Shown one piece after another: positions 32,480-44,553 of a stretch of DNA of 64,000 bases. The notes beneath the pieces are model-generated. The model did no database searches. It was not told where the DNA came from and was given only the letters and a program-made list of their open reading frames with translations. Source of the DNA: Symbiodinium natans (Eukaryota > Sar > Dinophyceae > Suessiales > Symbiodiniaceae); assembly GCA_905221605.1 (NCBI GenBank), contig CAJNDS010000502.1, forward strand, positions 1 to 64,000, written 5' to 3'. A program made the translations under genes and the position numbers. Every line of letters starts with the position of its first letter. Position 1 is the first letter of the stretch.

Positions 32480-33010
32480 CGCCGGCACTCCTTTAAAGCC
32501 CTTTGGGCGCAGAAAATATCGGGAAACCTGTGTAGGCCGCCATCGAAATCTGGGACCTTTGAGCTTTGGTCCAAACAGGGATGCCGCAACCGGACTCATC
32601 GCAAACCTCGGGGCAGATTAAAGAAGCAGAGCCTTTACAGTTCTATACCCTCAACCTTTAACCGCACCGAAAAACCTCAGCCTCAGGCTTCATCCTCACT
32701 CCGTAGCGCTTTGCAGCACTTTGGAGAGGTAGGCAAAAGTGTGCAGCTGTGACCGGGGGCCAAAGCACTGCGAATTCTGGCAGAGGGGAAGACTCCCCCA
32801 AAGATCATCCTAGCCAGAGGTGTCAGATGAATCTGCAAAGCCATGGACGCAACGACCATTTTGCCCAAGCGTCTTCGGCCGTGTTAACGGGCTAGCAAGT
32901 CCCTTCCACTTGCACGGCAGCGCCAGGGGGAGCTCCACGCGATCTTCCACAAGTACACATGTGCAATGACGCCCCTTCCCCGTGAGGAGGAGCTTCTAAG
33001 CTCAAGCCGC
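32480..33010 (-). repeat. Dispersed repeat family S, copy S1
   Basis: It matches 59925-60520 in the same orientation through blocks such as cggcactcctttaaagccct, aaatatcgggaa, atgccgcaac, ctcatcgcaa, gcactttggagaggt and tctggcagaggggaaga. It lies upstream of the peroxidase start on the minus strand. Confidence 0.85.
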
Positions 33011-33055
33011 GCTTTTTGATGCTTGGGGCTTGGGACGTGCTGAACCGTGACACAA

Positions 33056-33170
33056 CAACGTGTGCGGGCGTGCGGGCGCGCGGGCGTGCGAGCGTGCGGG
33101 CGTGCAGGCGTGCATGCGGGCGGGCTGGCGGGCGGGCGTTCGGGCGTGCGAGCGTGCATGCGTGCGCATA
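33056..33170. repeat. GCGTGCGG minisatellite
   Basis: About 14 imperfect 8-bp units (gcgtgcgg, gcgcgcgg, gcgagcgt, gcgggctg) in tandem. Arg/Ala/His-rich open frames across it are artefacts. Confidence 0.95.
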
Positions 33171-33209
33171 GATAGAGAATATGTAAGAAATTTCTAAACC
33201 CTTTTGCAC

Positions 33210-33690
33210 TCACTTTGTCAAACCCGATGCTTCGAAAACGACATGTTTCGGCGGAGGCTCCGGAAGGGCGCTTGGTTCAGTCGCCAAGAGTCGCCCAAAA
33301 GGTGTTTCTTGACATTCAAGGCATTCATTGCTGCTGCAGCTCATTGCATTTGAGCGTTGCCCGAAAGCCCAACGAGGCTGTGTGGAATGCAGTGCACCAG
33401 TCATGCAGCTTTTTCTCGTGCAACTCACGTTCGAGTGCTTCGAGCTCCGGATTGTCTTTGAAATCCAATGAAACGCCGTAAGCTTGTAGCAAAATTGGAG
33501 CCATGCTGCTGGGGCACTGGGGCACCTAAAGGGTCCCCCGGCTTTGCGAAACAAGTGTCGTGTGCCAGCCCTCCAGGGGTCACCCACGGGGCGCCAGCAG
33601 GAAGGCTCCGAATTTGATTGCTCAAGACTCCGCTTGAAGGAAACATATGAAGGAAACACGATGGAAACATGATAGCTCATCCAGCGCGCC
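33210..33690 (-). other. Possible exon region, unrecognised
   Basis: A minus-strand frame at 33507-33325 (MAPILLQAYGVSLDFKDN, then ELEALERELHEKKLHDW) has protein-like composition and could be a downstream exon of the zinc-finger ORF at 33695-33979. No domain is recognised. Confidence 0.3.
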
Positions 33691-33694
33691 AGCT

Positions 33695-33979
33695 TCAGTT
33701 CGCATTCTTGTGCTGCTTCTGCTTTTTCAGACCCGCGAGGTGCCCAGAAGAACGTTGCCAGCGTGCCTTCTGCCTCGCCGTCCGTCGCTGCTCGATGTGA
33801 GTTTCAGCATGGCAGAAGTCGCAAGATGCTCGAGCACAGCCACCTTTTCGGGCCACGAAGGCGCATGGCTTGCAGGGAGAAGTTGCGCAAGGCTCTTGCG
33901 AGGCCATCTTCTTCTGCTGGATCACCTCGTGCAGCAGGGACAGGATCTGCTTTTGACCTTGCAGCAACGCAGATGGCAA
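33695..33979 (-). CDS. CCCH zinc-finger ORF (third, diverged)
   Basis: The 94-residue frame carries SPCKPCAFVARKGGC then ARASCDFCH, the same C-x8-C-x4-C-x3-H spacing as the duplicated ORFs, followed by a basic helix (IEQRRTARQKARWQR) and a Lys/Gln-rich tail. A helix-like stretch (GQKQILSLLHEVIQQKK) precedes the finger. The sequence is related to but clearly diverged from 1895-2257, so three such ORFs lie in this window. The start codon is unproven; the exon may begin upstream. The target and function are unknown; CCCH fingers typically bind RNA. Confidence 0.6.
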   Translation of the reverse strand: MPSALLQGQKQILSLLHEVIQQKKMASQEPCATSPCKPCAFVARKGGCARASCDFCHAETHIEQRRTARQKARWQRSSGHLAGLKKQKQHKNAN

Positions 33980-33999
33980 AGTCTTTTCAGGCGGATGTA

Positions 34000-34835
34000 G
34001 CCCAAAGTGAGGCTCTTAACACGACATTTTGAAGATGTCAGTAGCAGATGCAAAATGACTTCCATCTTGTAGCAGCTCTGGGTTCCGAACTTGTCCCGCA
34101 GTCCATGCCGCCAAAACCCTGCCTCCGACTGCGTATCAAGAGCAACTGAGGCCAAGTCCCTGAGCGCGCAACTGGAGTGAGTCTGGCCCCGAGAACTTCG
34201 GGTGCAGAGAATCCAGATCATCGCGAGGCGTCAAGCAGCCCAACTCTTGTGCCATGCTGACAGGAGCGGAAGTTCTTCTACGACCCACGACTGCTCTGCT
34301 GGAAGCGCTAGCTGGAGCTGCAGGCAGAAAATACGCAGAAAGAAGACTGAATAAAGCTCACTTGCCCAACAGTTCTGCCCTCTAGAAAACGAAAGCTGGC
34401 CAAGGAAAGCGCTCGCTCGATCAAGACAACGGATTTTCCACGGCCAAGCACTTTCCCAGTGCGCGAAGCCTACTGGCATAAGAAATCCTCGCATTCGAGA
34501 TGAGCTCGTCTCAGGGGGCGGAGCTGTCCTCAGTGTCTGCGCCCAAGCTGCAAGATGAAAGCTTCCATAGGAATATTTTACAAAAGTATATGCTATACCA
34601 TGTAGGACTTCTAATCATTTGCAAAGAATATGTTCGAGAAAATTTGATGGTTTCCTGTCTGGGCCTCTGAATCTGCGAAGTGTTCAAAGGATTCTCAGGG
34701 TGTCCACATGCTCACAAAACGGAGAGCCTCCAAGCGCATCAGTCGGTTTCGAGCTGGGTGATGCACGCGCTTTTGAAAGAGTTAGCGGAGGGGAGGGAGA
34801 GCTCGGGGGCTCAAGGGGGTAGTGCACTTTCTCAC
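34000..34835. other. Intergenic, nothing recognisable
   Basis: Open frames are short and without motifs. Confidence 0.4.
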
Positions 34836-35356
34836 AAAGGTCTGGGGCTCCAATTGTCAAAGGTTTGACGGTTCGAATGGGTTCATCAGGGTCCCCTTCT
34901 CCGGCACCATCTTGCAGTGGAAACTGGAACCGCCACCGCCCTTGCCCAACTGACCCGAAAACCCTAGCCCCTGCATCCAAAAACCCTGACGCTGGCAAGG
35001 ACAAGTCGCTACACCCGGAAGCGGCCCCAGCCGGCTGCAAAAGCACTTTCCCACGGCTCCCTGTTGGCACCAATTTCAGCTCTTACGAGTACTCTTCGTC
35101 CCCCCAGCATGTCCAGCTACTCAGGAAGCTACAAGCGTTGTTGTCTTAAATAAGGAACTTTTCCCCCTTCACGGACGAGCGCAGCTCCGCCCCTGCCTCT
35201 CGCAGCGAGGGAGCGTCGGCAGGTGCGGACCTGCTCGGGGAGAAGAGCTAGTGACAGATGTGACAACAAGTGTACTGAAGTTGACCAAAACATGATGGGC
35301 CTTTCCCATTTGAAGATGGCACGGCATATTCGAGGACTGGTTCAAAAACTTTTTCG
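34836..35356. repeat. Segmental duplication, partial copy 3
   Basis: Near-identical to bases 1-527 with a few indels, ending at gttcaaaaactttttcg. It holds none of the zinc-finger part. Confidence 0.95.
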
Positions 35357-36600
35357 AACTCATCTTCATCCGAACTCATCTGAACTCCTGAGCCCTAATG
35401 GTCGACACCGGCCGGGCGGCTGCACCTCCACTGCTCGCAGCCCAGAAGTGTGGATCAGCTGGAGCGCCTGAGTGTGGCTTTCGGGAAACAGATGAACACA
35501 CGCAAGCCGAATGAAACCTTGAAGTCGTAAGAATGTTCGCAAGGCCCACAAAGGCCCACATGCCCAACTCCAATGATCCAGGGTCAATCCTGCATGTGGG
35601 GCCTCGTAGAAGCTGCGGAGGCCCTCGGCATCCTCAGCAGCGATGTCAAGCATACTGCAGCGCAGCTCAGCTCTTGACACGGGCTATCCTCGGCTCAAGT
35701 ACTTGGTACAATAGTTTACACTTCGTAGCACCAGGTCTGGGTTGAGGCACGACACGGCATAGGCCTCATTCAAGACCGACCTCAAGTGTTGAGGGGGACG
35801 AGTCAAGAAATCCCTCCACGACAGCGGAGCTAAGCAAGCCAGCCTCAACACACCAGAATCCAACTTTTTCCTAAGCTCTCTGCTCAACCATCTGGGACTG
35901 GCGGGTTCCCTTCAGAAGCTCTTTGCTGCTAATTGTGTGACATCTTCACCAACTCTAACTCTGAGCGTGCACGGCCCGCGCAGCTCTTCAGCCTAATGCG
36001 GCGTCCGCAGCTGGGACTCCAGCCTCCCAGCCTCCCTCCCCTGGTTTGTGATACCCTGTGATAAACCCCCTGGCCTCGGCTCTCAATGACTCAACGTGCT
36101 GCGCAGTTATTCGCAGTTAACATCTGCCAGTTGTAGCAAACCGCGGCCCGTTTCGGGCTGCCACCTGGCTGTCGGGCAGGTGCGAGGAAACCAATTGCTT
36201 CCAGCATCCTTTCAAGCATCCCTTGTTATGCTCCTTAGTCGGAAGGTCAGCATTTGAACCCACGCAGTCCTTCGGATTCTGGCAGGCCTCACAGTCTGAA
36301 CCTACTTCTGAACCTTCTACCGGCCGACGCATCAGACCCAAACCCCAAACTTCCTTTAAGGCTTCATTCTCCCGAATGCAAGAGTTTGCTGGGGCGCGTG
36401 CATTCCCAAAGAAGACTCATCGGTCACCACCACATTGCTACTCTTGCCAGCCTGCGCAGCTTTAAAACTTCAGCTTCAGCTTCTGCGCTTCCTCAGAAAC
36501 TCAAAGGACTTTTGCTGTCATCTGCATGGTGCAGCATGGTAGCGTACTACCGAAGAGCACGCACTTGCTCAAGGTCACGGGCCCTGCTGTTTTCCCCTCG
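35357..36600. other. Intergenic with an R fragment
   Basis: A short R piece (ctgagcgtgcacggcccgcg and ctcttcagcctaatgcggcg) lies at about 35955-36003. 36527-36580 recurs inverted at about 60595-60655. No gene is supportable. Confidence 0.5.
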
Positions 36601-36609
36601 AGGTGGTGC

Positions 36610-36925
36610 TTCAAAACTATTAGGGCGACTGTCCACCGGGAGCATGAAGTGGAAATGATGTAGAGAAGCCGCTTCAGAATCACCGACTCTGAGTCTTGAG
36701 CTGCCTTCAGAACGCAAACTCTGCTAAGATCCATTGGTCCAGAATTGCCTTGACTGCACAAGAGTGTGAGCTCTGGCAACAGCCTTTCAGCATCTATGGA
36801 GCATGTCCAAACCCGTGCCAGCTCCTTTGGCGTGCACGGCTCCCTCACGGCTCTTCAGCCTAGCACGGCGACTGTCCGCGACGGGTCAAAAATGTCCCGC
36901 TCCTTTGGCGAGACATGGGGTGCTC
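36610..36925 (+). repeat. Dispersed repeat family R, copy R4
   Basis: It contains gcgactgtccaccgg, gagaagccgcttcagaatca, agtgtgagctctggcaacag, ctcttcagcctagcacggcg and cccgctcctttggcgagaca in the family order. It lies about 50 bp downstream of the stop of the Cys-rich gene at 36970 (minus strand). Confidence 0.88.
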
Positions 36926-36969
36926 AACCTTAGGGTCCCTTACTTTGAGCAAAACTTTAACTGGCCCAG

Positions 36970-38755
36970 TTATGGCCGGCAATAGCAGTTGCAAGCTGTG
37001 CATACATGCCACCAGCTGCCACATTGGTCGCTCTTGCAGTGTCGGTTTTTCCGGCACCAATTCCCGGATCCCACGCGCCCATTCGAATCTCCGCAAGTTC
37101 CGCAGGTGCACTCGCCGGAGATGCAGGAGGCATCGTTGTGGCAGGACGACCCTTCGGGTGCCTTCCTTCGGCACACACCTCCGCAGCCGAGGTTCAACAG
37201 AGCCGCTCTCACACGATGGCCCTTCTCGCAGTGACCACCTGAGAAACAGTCATCATCAGAGGCGCACGGCGAACCTTCTGAAGCCTTCCTGTCGTAGCCC
37301 GTGCAAGTGTCGCAGATGCATGTGCCGGAGCTACACATGGCCCCCGCATCTTCCCAAGGGAGGCCCCAAATCCCCGCCGCAGATGCGGAGCAGTCTCCCC
37401 CCGCGTCCACTTGACCGGCGCATTTTCCCAAACAGCCTGCCGTAGTCCCATGCCAGTTCTCGCTGAGACAATACCCAGACTTGCAGTCAGCATTCTTGGA
37501 ACAGCCCTCACCAATTGCCAGCTTGTGGCTATCATCTGTACACGTGCCGCAAAGGCAATCCTGAGATTCGCAAAGGTTGTCTGCCTCAAGCCAGGGATGT
37601 AGCTGCTTCCAAATCTCGCTGGCTGTGAAGGAATCACATCTCTCACCTGCTTTCTTCAGGGGAATGCACGTGCCGAGGCAACCTTGAGTTGTTTGAAGAA
37701 GTCCGTTTATCGACTTGCAAAAACCATACCCCTTGTGGCCATATTTGGGATCTCCCTGGCAGTCGCTATCCGTGTCGCATGTCTCATCCACCCACGCTCC
37801 TGGTGGACAGGTGGGGAGGTCGTTGAGGCTCCACACGAAGTTGTTGTAAGTAATCCGGGTCAGGTCTCTGTCCAACTTGTTCTGCGTGATCTGAAACTGC
37901 ACGCCAATCTCATGCTTGCTGTCACAAAGTTCTTTCATCACGCCCATCACCTCCGACGCCCACTCGGTGAAATAGCGGCAGTTCAGCTGGGTCTTCAAGG
38001 CAGACTTTACGCCCACATCAAGCTTGCCATTTCCCCGGAGCAGGAAAGAGACCCCCACGCTGTTTTCCAAGCTGATGGTTGGGGGGATGAGGTGCTGCAA
38101 ACCTCCAGTGAAATTGAGTAATTCGTGAAGGCTTACTTGTCCCCCAACGGACATATAGTAGCCGAGTGAGCTGTCCTGCAGCTGGGATGGAACGATGGTG
38201 AGGTCCATTTCTCCTCGTCGTCCGGCACTTCGATCACTTTGGGGGGCCGGAATGCGTTCCAGAACCATTTTCCTACACTTGGGCCGACAAGATCGAGACT
38301 GTCTGCATCCATCCCAATCATAAAGTACTCTTTCTCCTTATTCAAAGGCAAGCTGGCGCACTGCTGGTAGACGGACGATTTCGACGGGAAGGTCACGTTA
38401 AACACCTTCATGCTGTCGTCCGTGTCACCAAGTCGCCGTATGCTCCAGCCATCACCAAATGCAGTTCTGAGAAAGTGGTCGACGGCCGGGGGCATTTCCA
38501 TACCCTGCGATACAGTCCTGCCGCACAGTGAAGCATTTTCAGAGCTAAGAACACCAAAGTCCAATTCACCCGAAGACCTCGCCAGCTGCAAGTGATCGGG
38601 CTGAGCCTGCATCTGCGATTGGAGCATTAGCGATGTGTCGCCATCGCACTGACCATCCAGTTTGCTGCATTGCTGCGCGCAGGCCAATGTGAGGCAAGGA
38701 GACCACACAGCATCACCATGTTCCTTCAAGTTCTGACTTGAGCCGCGAGTAGCTG
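36970..38755 (-). CDS. Cys-rich secreted protein, family member A (two frameshifts)
   Basis: The N-terminal part (38729-38200) carries CSKLDGQCDGDTSLMLQ, then GWSIRRLGDTDDSMKV and NKEKEYFMIGMDADS. The C-terminal 432-codon frame (38268-36970) carries a beta-rich region (LRGNGKLDVGVKSALKTQL) and about five disulfide modules of Dickkopf-like spacing (DTDSDCQGDPKYG, NADCKSGYCLSENW, SDDDCFSGGHCEKGH, NDASCISGECTCGTCGD, NRHCKSDQCGSWW). Members B and C show the ancestral signal peptide (MLCSLLAGVLTLACAQQ type); here 7 bp are missing from it, shifting the frame. A second one-base shift sits near 38210, after VIEVPDDEE. So the gene is probably non-functional or wrongly assembled. Such Cys modules occur in secreted dinoflagellate proteins of unknown role. 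Confidence 0.7.
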
Positions 38756-38779
38756 CAAAACACTGCTGTCGACAGATGC

Positions 38780-40490
38780 GCTTGCAAGAGCACTGTTTTG
38801 GAGTACCAAGCGTTGCAACGTTCTCATGGTTCCGCGTGTTACATGAGCTGCTGAGCTAGCCGTGCTGGACAGACTGATGTTTAGGTTGCTGCTGCTGGAA
38901 CAGGGAAGGCCCTGCACAGATCCCCTCAATGCACTAGGACACAGGCCGTTGCAATCGAGGTCCTTCTGGCAATGCCGGTGATCTGGTCGCCTGGCTATGG
39001 TTCCGGCTGTCTCTGGCAGGTTCTGTCCAAAATGGGATTCGCGCTGGGGCTGACACCGCAGTCCACGCCATTACACATCTAGTTCTTGTCATTCTAGTCA
39101 AGTAGCCACTGGTAGCCTGGCATCAAAAAGACGACGGCGTGCTCCAACTGAGGAAGCCTGGCCGGCTTTTAAAACAATCCACGATGGAGCTGCCTACATC
39201 ACATCTGCCTGCTAATACCACCTCCTACTTCTACTCCGCACCACTCCGTCGCTCGACGTTCGACAAGTGGAAGCGAAGCCAGTCAACACTCGGGCGACCT
39301 TTTGACGAAACAAACAACAGCTTTCGGATCGCTCGGACGCTGTGGACCTCTCTGAAGCTCTTCTGATCCCAGACCCTCGACTGTCCTGACCCTGCCCTGC
39401 ACCCCCCCCCCGGGCCCCCGCCTAACCTCAGCCGGCGGCTGCTTCGGCGACAATGCAGTGACATCTGCTAGGTGGGTCTGAAGCTACTCTGCAGGTGTGC
39501 TCAAGTTGTATAAGTGACGCTGCTCAGCTACCGCATGTGTGAGCCGGATGTCGCTGATGTGTTTGGCAAAGACCAATATGGGTGTTAACCAACTCTGTCC
39601 AACTTGAGAAGCAGCGAAGCCGCCAGCTCTACACCTTCAGTGTCCGCTTATCGAGGCACAGGATGCCCTGCTGCCCATGCGGGACCGTCAACGGCAATGA
39701 TCTCACGGACAAAGTCACGAAGCACTCCTTTTCTAAGCCACTCTCAATCTTGCTCAGTAGGTAGTCTGCCTCCCCTTCTGCAGGTGCGCAAGTGCTCTCC
39801 TGCCTGTGGCTAGGCCAGGCGGATTGAAGATTATGCCAAAGCAAGTCATTTTGCAAACTGGTTGTTCCCTGCCCTCAAGGCAGATGCTTAATTAAACCAT
39901 CACCGGCCCTCACGCCCCGGTGGAAAGGCATCCAGCAGCGAAACGGCAGGCCAAGATGAAACGACAGCGCATCAACTGCAAAGTCTTCAGGATTAGACTT
40001 CAGCGAAACCGAGGGAAACAAAGTTGCCATGCATCCTATGGAACTGGCGGCAGACAGAACTCAGCGTAGCAACATGTAGCAAACACCGAATGCAAGGACG
40101 TGCAAAAACGCAGCCTGGCCCGCAATGCTTGGGGTCTCGTCACAAATCTATCGCCGGCCGTGATGGCGAGCTGACTGTGGTACCTCTCATACAGAACTCG
40201 TCAAGCAGCTTTGGGATTTCCCGGAATTGACACCAATGACCTGAGAGTTAGTCAAGTTCAAGCTGCCAGCCCAGAACGCCTTACATCAAGCCATCAAGCT
40301 GCGGGCAATCATCTCAGAGCCATCATCATCGTGGTCCTTGGCCCTTGGCCAAGCGGGGTTCTCCACCAAATGCTGTCAGTGTTTCCGACGCTCGGAACTG
40401 TTCACTGGCAGAGCTTGTGGCAAAACAACTCTCCGCGTTGACACAACCTTCGCTTTCGACCAGGACGGCTGCACAAGCCTCACCAATCCC
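38780..40490. other. Intergenic, no supportable gene
   Basis: Plus-strand open frames (e.g. 39582-39764) lack motifs. A C-run and cccgggcccccg occur at 39402-39420. Confidence 0.4.
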
Positions 40491-40494
40491 ATGC

Positions 40495-41545
40495 TTGACA
40501 GTCACAAAGTATTGGCACTCAATCGTTGATCAGCTGGGCCTTCGACTCATACCTCACGCCCACATCAACTTTGCCATTCCCTTGCAGCTTGAAAGAGAGC
40601 CCTTTGCGGAATTCCTTGCTGCCTTCGGGGACACGAAATGGAGAGGAGATCGCATGCTTTCACCTCGAGATGAATCCCAACCTGCGAAACGAGATTGACC
40701 TCCAAGCTCCCAGTGCTTCGCTTCGCAATGGCTTCCATGGCTGTCGATTCCAGGTGCAAATTGCCCGTCGCATCTTTGGCAAAGAAGGCGCCGAAATCAC
40801 CGGTAAGCCTTAACTTGATAATGTCCAAGAGCTTGTCGGAACCGACTTGGCGCGCGACTCGTTCTCAAGTGGCCACCCTTGCTGAACGAGATGCCTTTGA
40901 AGAACAACCTCAGGCACGATGGCAATCCCCTGGGTGCTGAAGCCAAAGGTAAACTGTCCACACGGGCGAAAGGGGGAGGATGCCCTTCTCCTTTTTTGTC
41001 GTGAGGAAGAGGAGCTTGGCTAAGTCTTGAGATGCTTTCTTGCTGCCACGAGGGGGATTATCCATTCCAGTCATGAAGTATTCTCTGTCCTCGTTCAAAG
41101 GCAATGCATTGCATTTCGGTAGACGGACGAAGCTGACGGCAAGGTCATGTATAGCAGTTTCAAATCGTTCTTGTCACCAAGTCGGCGTATGCTCCAGCCA
41201 ACACCAAGTGCCACTCTGAGAAAGTGGTTCACGGCCGAAGGTATCTCCACACCCTGCATCTTCCCCGAAGACCCCGAAGACCTCGTCAGCTGTCACTGCT
41301 CCAGCAAAGCTTGCGTTTGGATCATCAGTGATGTGTCACCACCGCACTTACCATCCAGCTTGCAGCGCCGCTGCGCGCAGGCCATCGTGAAGACACCAGC
41401 AAGGAGACCGCATAGCCGCATAGCAGCACCATGGTTTGCAGATGTTTGCAGGGCATGTGGGGTCGCATGTACTCCTTCAAGTTTTGCCGCGGGCAGCTGC
41501 AAAGAACTTGAGATGCAAGAGAGCTGTTTTGGCATCAAAGCTTGC
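40495..41545 (-). pseudogene. Cys-rich secreted protein, family member B (truncated)
   Basis: The first exon has an intact signal peptide, MRLCGLLAGVFTMACAQ (about 41420), then RRCKLDGKCGGDTSLMIQ. A TGA stop follows LLEQ near 41295. The frame continues after it with SAVNHFLRVALGVGWSIRR and stops again near 41115. Further on come NEDREYFMTGMD and, near 40600-40510, GLSFKLQGNGKVDVGV ending at a stop in AQLIND. All these match member A in order. The Dickkopf-like C-terminal modules are absent. Several stops and the missing half mark it as a decayed tandem copy. Confidence 0.75.
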
Positions 41546-41719
41546 AGCATTGGGTGGACTAGTCATCAGAAGCCGCGTGTGAAAGGACACAACATTCAAT
41601 TGCGAGGGCGGTACAAGATGAGGTCTGGCATGGCTATGGAAACTCTTGTATTGCATGGCCGCATGGTCAGCATTTGAAGCACAAATCTGCGAGCGCTGAG
41701 GATTCCCATGTCGTCCTTA

Positions 41720-41765
41720 AGGCCTCGCCTAAACCTCAAACCCTAAGCCCGAATCAATGTGTGCG
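41720..41765. repeat. Short telomere-like tract
   Basis: cctaaacctcaaaccctaag, a degenerate CCCTAAA-type sequence. Confidence 0.5.
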
Positions 41766-42383
41766 AAACTGAAAGCAATGCTCTCATCAAGTGTCAGGAG
41801 TCCAAGGCAAAGCAAAGCTCCAATTCTCTTGGGACTGCATACGTCATCTAGAGCCATTCCAAGCCCGACTATACGAAGCAAGACCGAAATCCCTCTGAAG
41901 GCTCAGTTGTTTTAAGGGAACTCAAAAACATCCGCGCCAACTCGCATGCACACTAGGTAGCCCAGGAGCCATATGGCACGAACCTTGCTGGGGCCCCTGA
42001 GGATTAATCAGGGAACTCAAGGGCCGAGTCACCAAAGATCTTGCCTGGGTGCCTGCCAATCTTCTTCCCACCCTGAGTGAAGGCGCCATCGACGATCTCA
42101 ATCTGCAGCTGGGGCGCGTTTTTGGATACTTCGTCTGCGCTTTGCGAATACGATTCTTACATGTAGGGCAAGGCGGACGGCAAGTGGCCCCGAATCCGAA
42201 ACGCTTTTAGGGCCTAGACTTCCCGAAAAGTGCCCCCTAAGAATCCAACCACCAAAAAAAAGAAAAGGGCCCTCAACGAACCCCGCCCTAAACAGCAAAG
42301 CCAAGCACATCCCTTGCGATGGGTCAGCACGCGCCTTTGCCGTGCTAAATCTGCGCCCGGCGTTCTTTGCGGAGGGCGCAGGC

Positions 42384-42440
42384 TTGAGCTTCTTTGCAGG
42401 CTTCTTTGCAGGCTTCTTTGCAGGCTTCTTTGCAGAGCAC
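42384..42440. repeat. 12-bp tandem repeat, four copies
   Basis: Perfect repeats of cttctttgcagg end in cttctttgcaga. Confidence 0.97.
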
Positions 42441-42553
42441 TGGAGTCAGGGAATGTCAGGGTACTACTGGGCATCCTGTGGTAGCGGGTGTTCGCTTATG
42501 AAGCGACGCTCTAACCCAAGCCATTCATGATTCAGACGTCTTGGTTCATCACA

Positions 42554-42790
42554 TTACGCAATTTCGGCCTCCCTAAACTCCAACCCCAAGTCCACATCAC
42601 CCGAAGACTGCAAGTGTTCGAGCTGGGCCTGCGCCTGCGCCGGCGCCTGCGTCTGGAGCATCAGCGATGTGTCGCCATCGCACTGACCGTCCAGCTTGCT
42701 GCATTGCTGCGCGCAGGCCAGTGTGAGAACACCAGCAAGGAGACTGCACAGCATCACATGGTTGGCGGACATGTTTCTGACTTGAGCCGC
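42554..42790 (-). pseudogene. Cys-rich secreted protein, family member C (first exon only)
   Basis: MSANHVMLCSLLAGVLTLAC (signal peptide, cleavage after ACA) is followed by QQCSKLDGQCDGDTSLMLQT, as in members A and B. Then come an Ala/Gln expansion (QAPAQAQAQLE) and SSGDVDLGLEF, and the frame ends. The rest of the gene is not found downstream before member B. Its 5' leader CTCGCGGCTCAAGTCAGAA is shared with member A, showing that upstream sequence was duplicated too. This copy provides the reference for the 7-bp loss in member A. Confidence 0.7.
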
Positions 42791-42799
42791 GAGCAGATG

Positions 42800-43880
42800 C
42801 TGCGCAAGGTTTCACATGCAGAAATGTTATAAGGACTCGTGGGTCGACACGCCGTGCTGCAGGTGATCAAGTTTCAACTGGGCTAGGCGTGTCAGGTGAA
42901 AATCTGTGTGAGCAACTCTGTGTGCCACCGGTTGCCAGGACAGCACTAGTGTTGCGCAGCAGTGTCAATGCCACGTCCTGCCACTTGTATTTCACTGGCT
43001 TAGTAATCAACATTCCTAGAACAACCAGTTTCGCACTGCGTGACTTTATTGGAGCTGGCAACTTCACAGAACTCGTTTCTTCTGAGGGTGAGGCGCGATA
43101 TCCAAGCTGCACATGTCTTCACATGACGTTAATGAAAACATGTTTTGCCTTGGGAAGCATGCTCCTGAAACAGGCATTAGAAACATGATGTCCGGTGCTG
43201 TAATTTTGAGATATGACGTCTGCAAGGACAGCACAACCCCAAATCCCGCGCCAAACTGCCAAGCTATGTTGATGAGCCGTGCGCTTTTTGGTGACGTGGG
43301 TATACGCACAGGACAGGTGGCTTTTTTGCGACAAGTACACGACCACATGCCCTGGTGTGATCGAGGACATCTATGCTGAGTGAATGTGTAAGATTGAACA
43401 GACATTCTGCGTCACATGAGTGGGTGCTTCTGTTGTTTCTTTTCTTTTCGCCTGAGCGGCTCTCTTATTGTGCCGGTGCGCAGGCAGACATCGATTGATT
43501 TGTACCTATGCGGTTTCACGTGCAAGTTGATTTCCGAAGAAAACAATTTGCTACAAGCATGATGCTATACTGGCGATGTTCGCTCCAAAGTGGTCGCATC
43601 GCAGCCAGGTTGTGTTGATGATGCGGTGGTAAATCAGTAAAGCAGCAGAGGCTGCAATATCTGCAACGCGACAGTGACGCCTCGCGCGATTCCATTCGTA
43701 GCATTCAGGTTTATAAAGCACAGGCCAGCGTGACTGGGCGGATCTCGTCTCTTTGCTAACGTGGTAGTTGACAGTCCACAAAGTGTGCTGTGTGTTTTGC
43801 GCTGTTTGGGTGTGTGTGTGTGTGTATATGTGTATTTGTGCGCATTGTGTTTGTGTGCGCGCGTTGGCTTTTTTTTTTTG
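42800..43880. other. Intergenic; GT-rich tract at 43795-43865
   Basis: No gene is supportable. The GT-rich tract is gtgtgtgtgtgtgtatatgt and continues with tttgtgcgcattgtg-type variants. Confidence 0.5.
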
Positions 43881-43883
43881 TCT

Positions 43884-44245
43884 GGGGCTCCTCTACCTGT
43901 TACGGCGACCGTCCTCCGCGATCCGCTAAGTAATGTACGGAAGCCGGTTCAGAAGGACCTTTTTCGAATCTCAACCTGGAATAATTGCTGATCCGAGTTC
44001 GATGCCTTCAGAATGCAAGCTCGGTTAGATCCCTTCCGTCGAACACTGCCTTTCTGGCACAAGATGAGCGAGTTCTGGCAGCAGCCTTTCAGCATCTGTA
44101 CGAAATTGGGGCAGATCTGCACAAGCTCTGAGCGTGCATGGCCCGCGCGGCTCTTCAACCTACTACGGCGACTGTCCGCAACCGGCCCAAGTTTCGTGAG
44201 ACCGTCTCGCTCCTTTGGCGAAACATGCGGTTCTCACATTCGTGC
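43884..44245 (+). repeat. Dispersed repeat family R, copy R5 (longest)
   Basis: It contains all recognised blocks in order: ttacggcgaccgtcc, gaagccggttcagaagg, attgctgatccgagttcgat, gaatgcaagctcggttagat, gagttctggcagcagccttt, gctctgagcgtgcatgg, ctcttcaacctactacggcg and ctcgctcctttggcgaaaca. It lies about 310 bp downstream of the membrane-protein gene end (44554, minus strand). Confidence 0.9.
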
Positions 44246-44553
44246 CCCCTAAATAACATATTCCCTAGACACAATAGGCAAGGCACGTTCTTCAAATCTC
44301 CATCTTAAACCTGTGCGGGATCCACCAAGGAACCCAAAATCAAGTCTGCGAAAGTCAAAGGCAGAAGGCAATGTTTTGCGCTCCTCGCCTAAATCCTGAC
44401 TAGATGACGTCTGCGCCAAAAAGCCTTCTAATTTCTGGCATAAGCCTCAACATTTCTGTGTAAAAAACATGCATAGATATGTACATATTTCTTTATGTAT
44501 GTATGGAACTCGTTGAGGCAAACACACAAACGCATCTTGCAGTAGAGGATGCA

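Noticed and set aside
33056-33213. Arg/His/Ala-rich frames
   Set aside because: They are translations of the GCGTGCGG minisatellite.
42889-43405. Open frames on both strands
   Set aside because: No domain, no consistent composition, no repeat with other genes.
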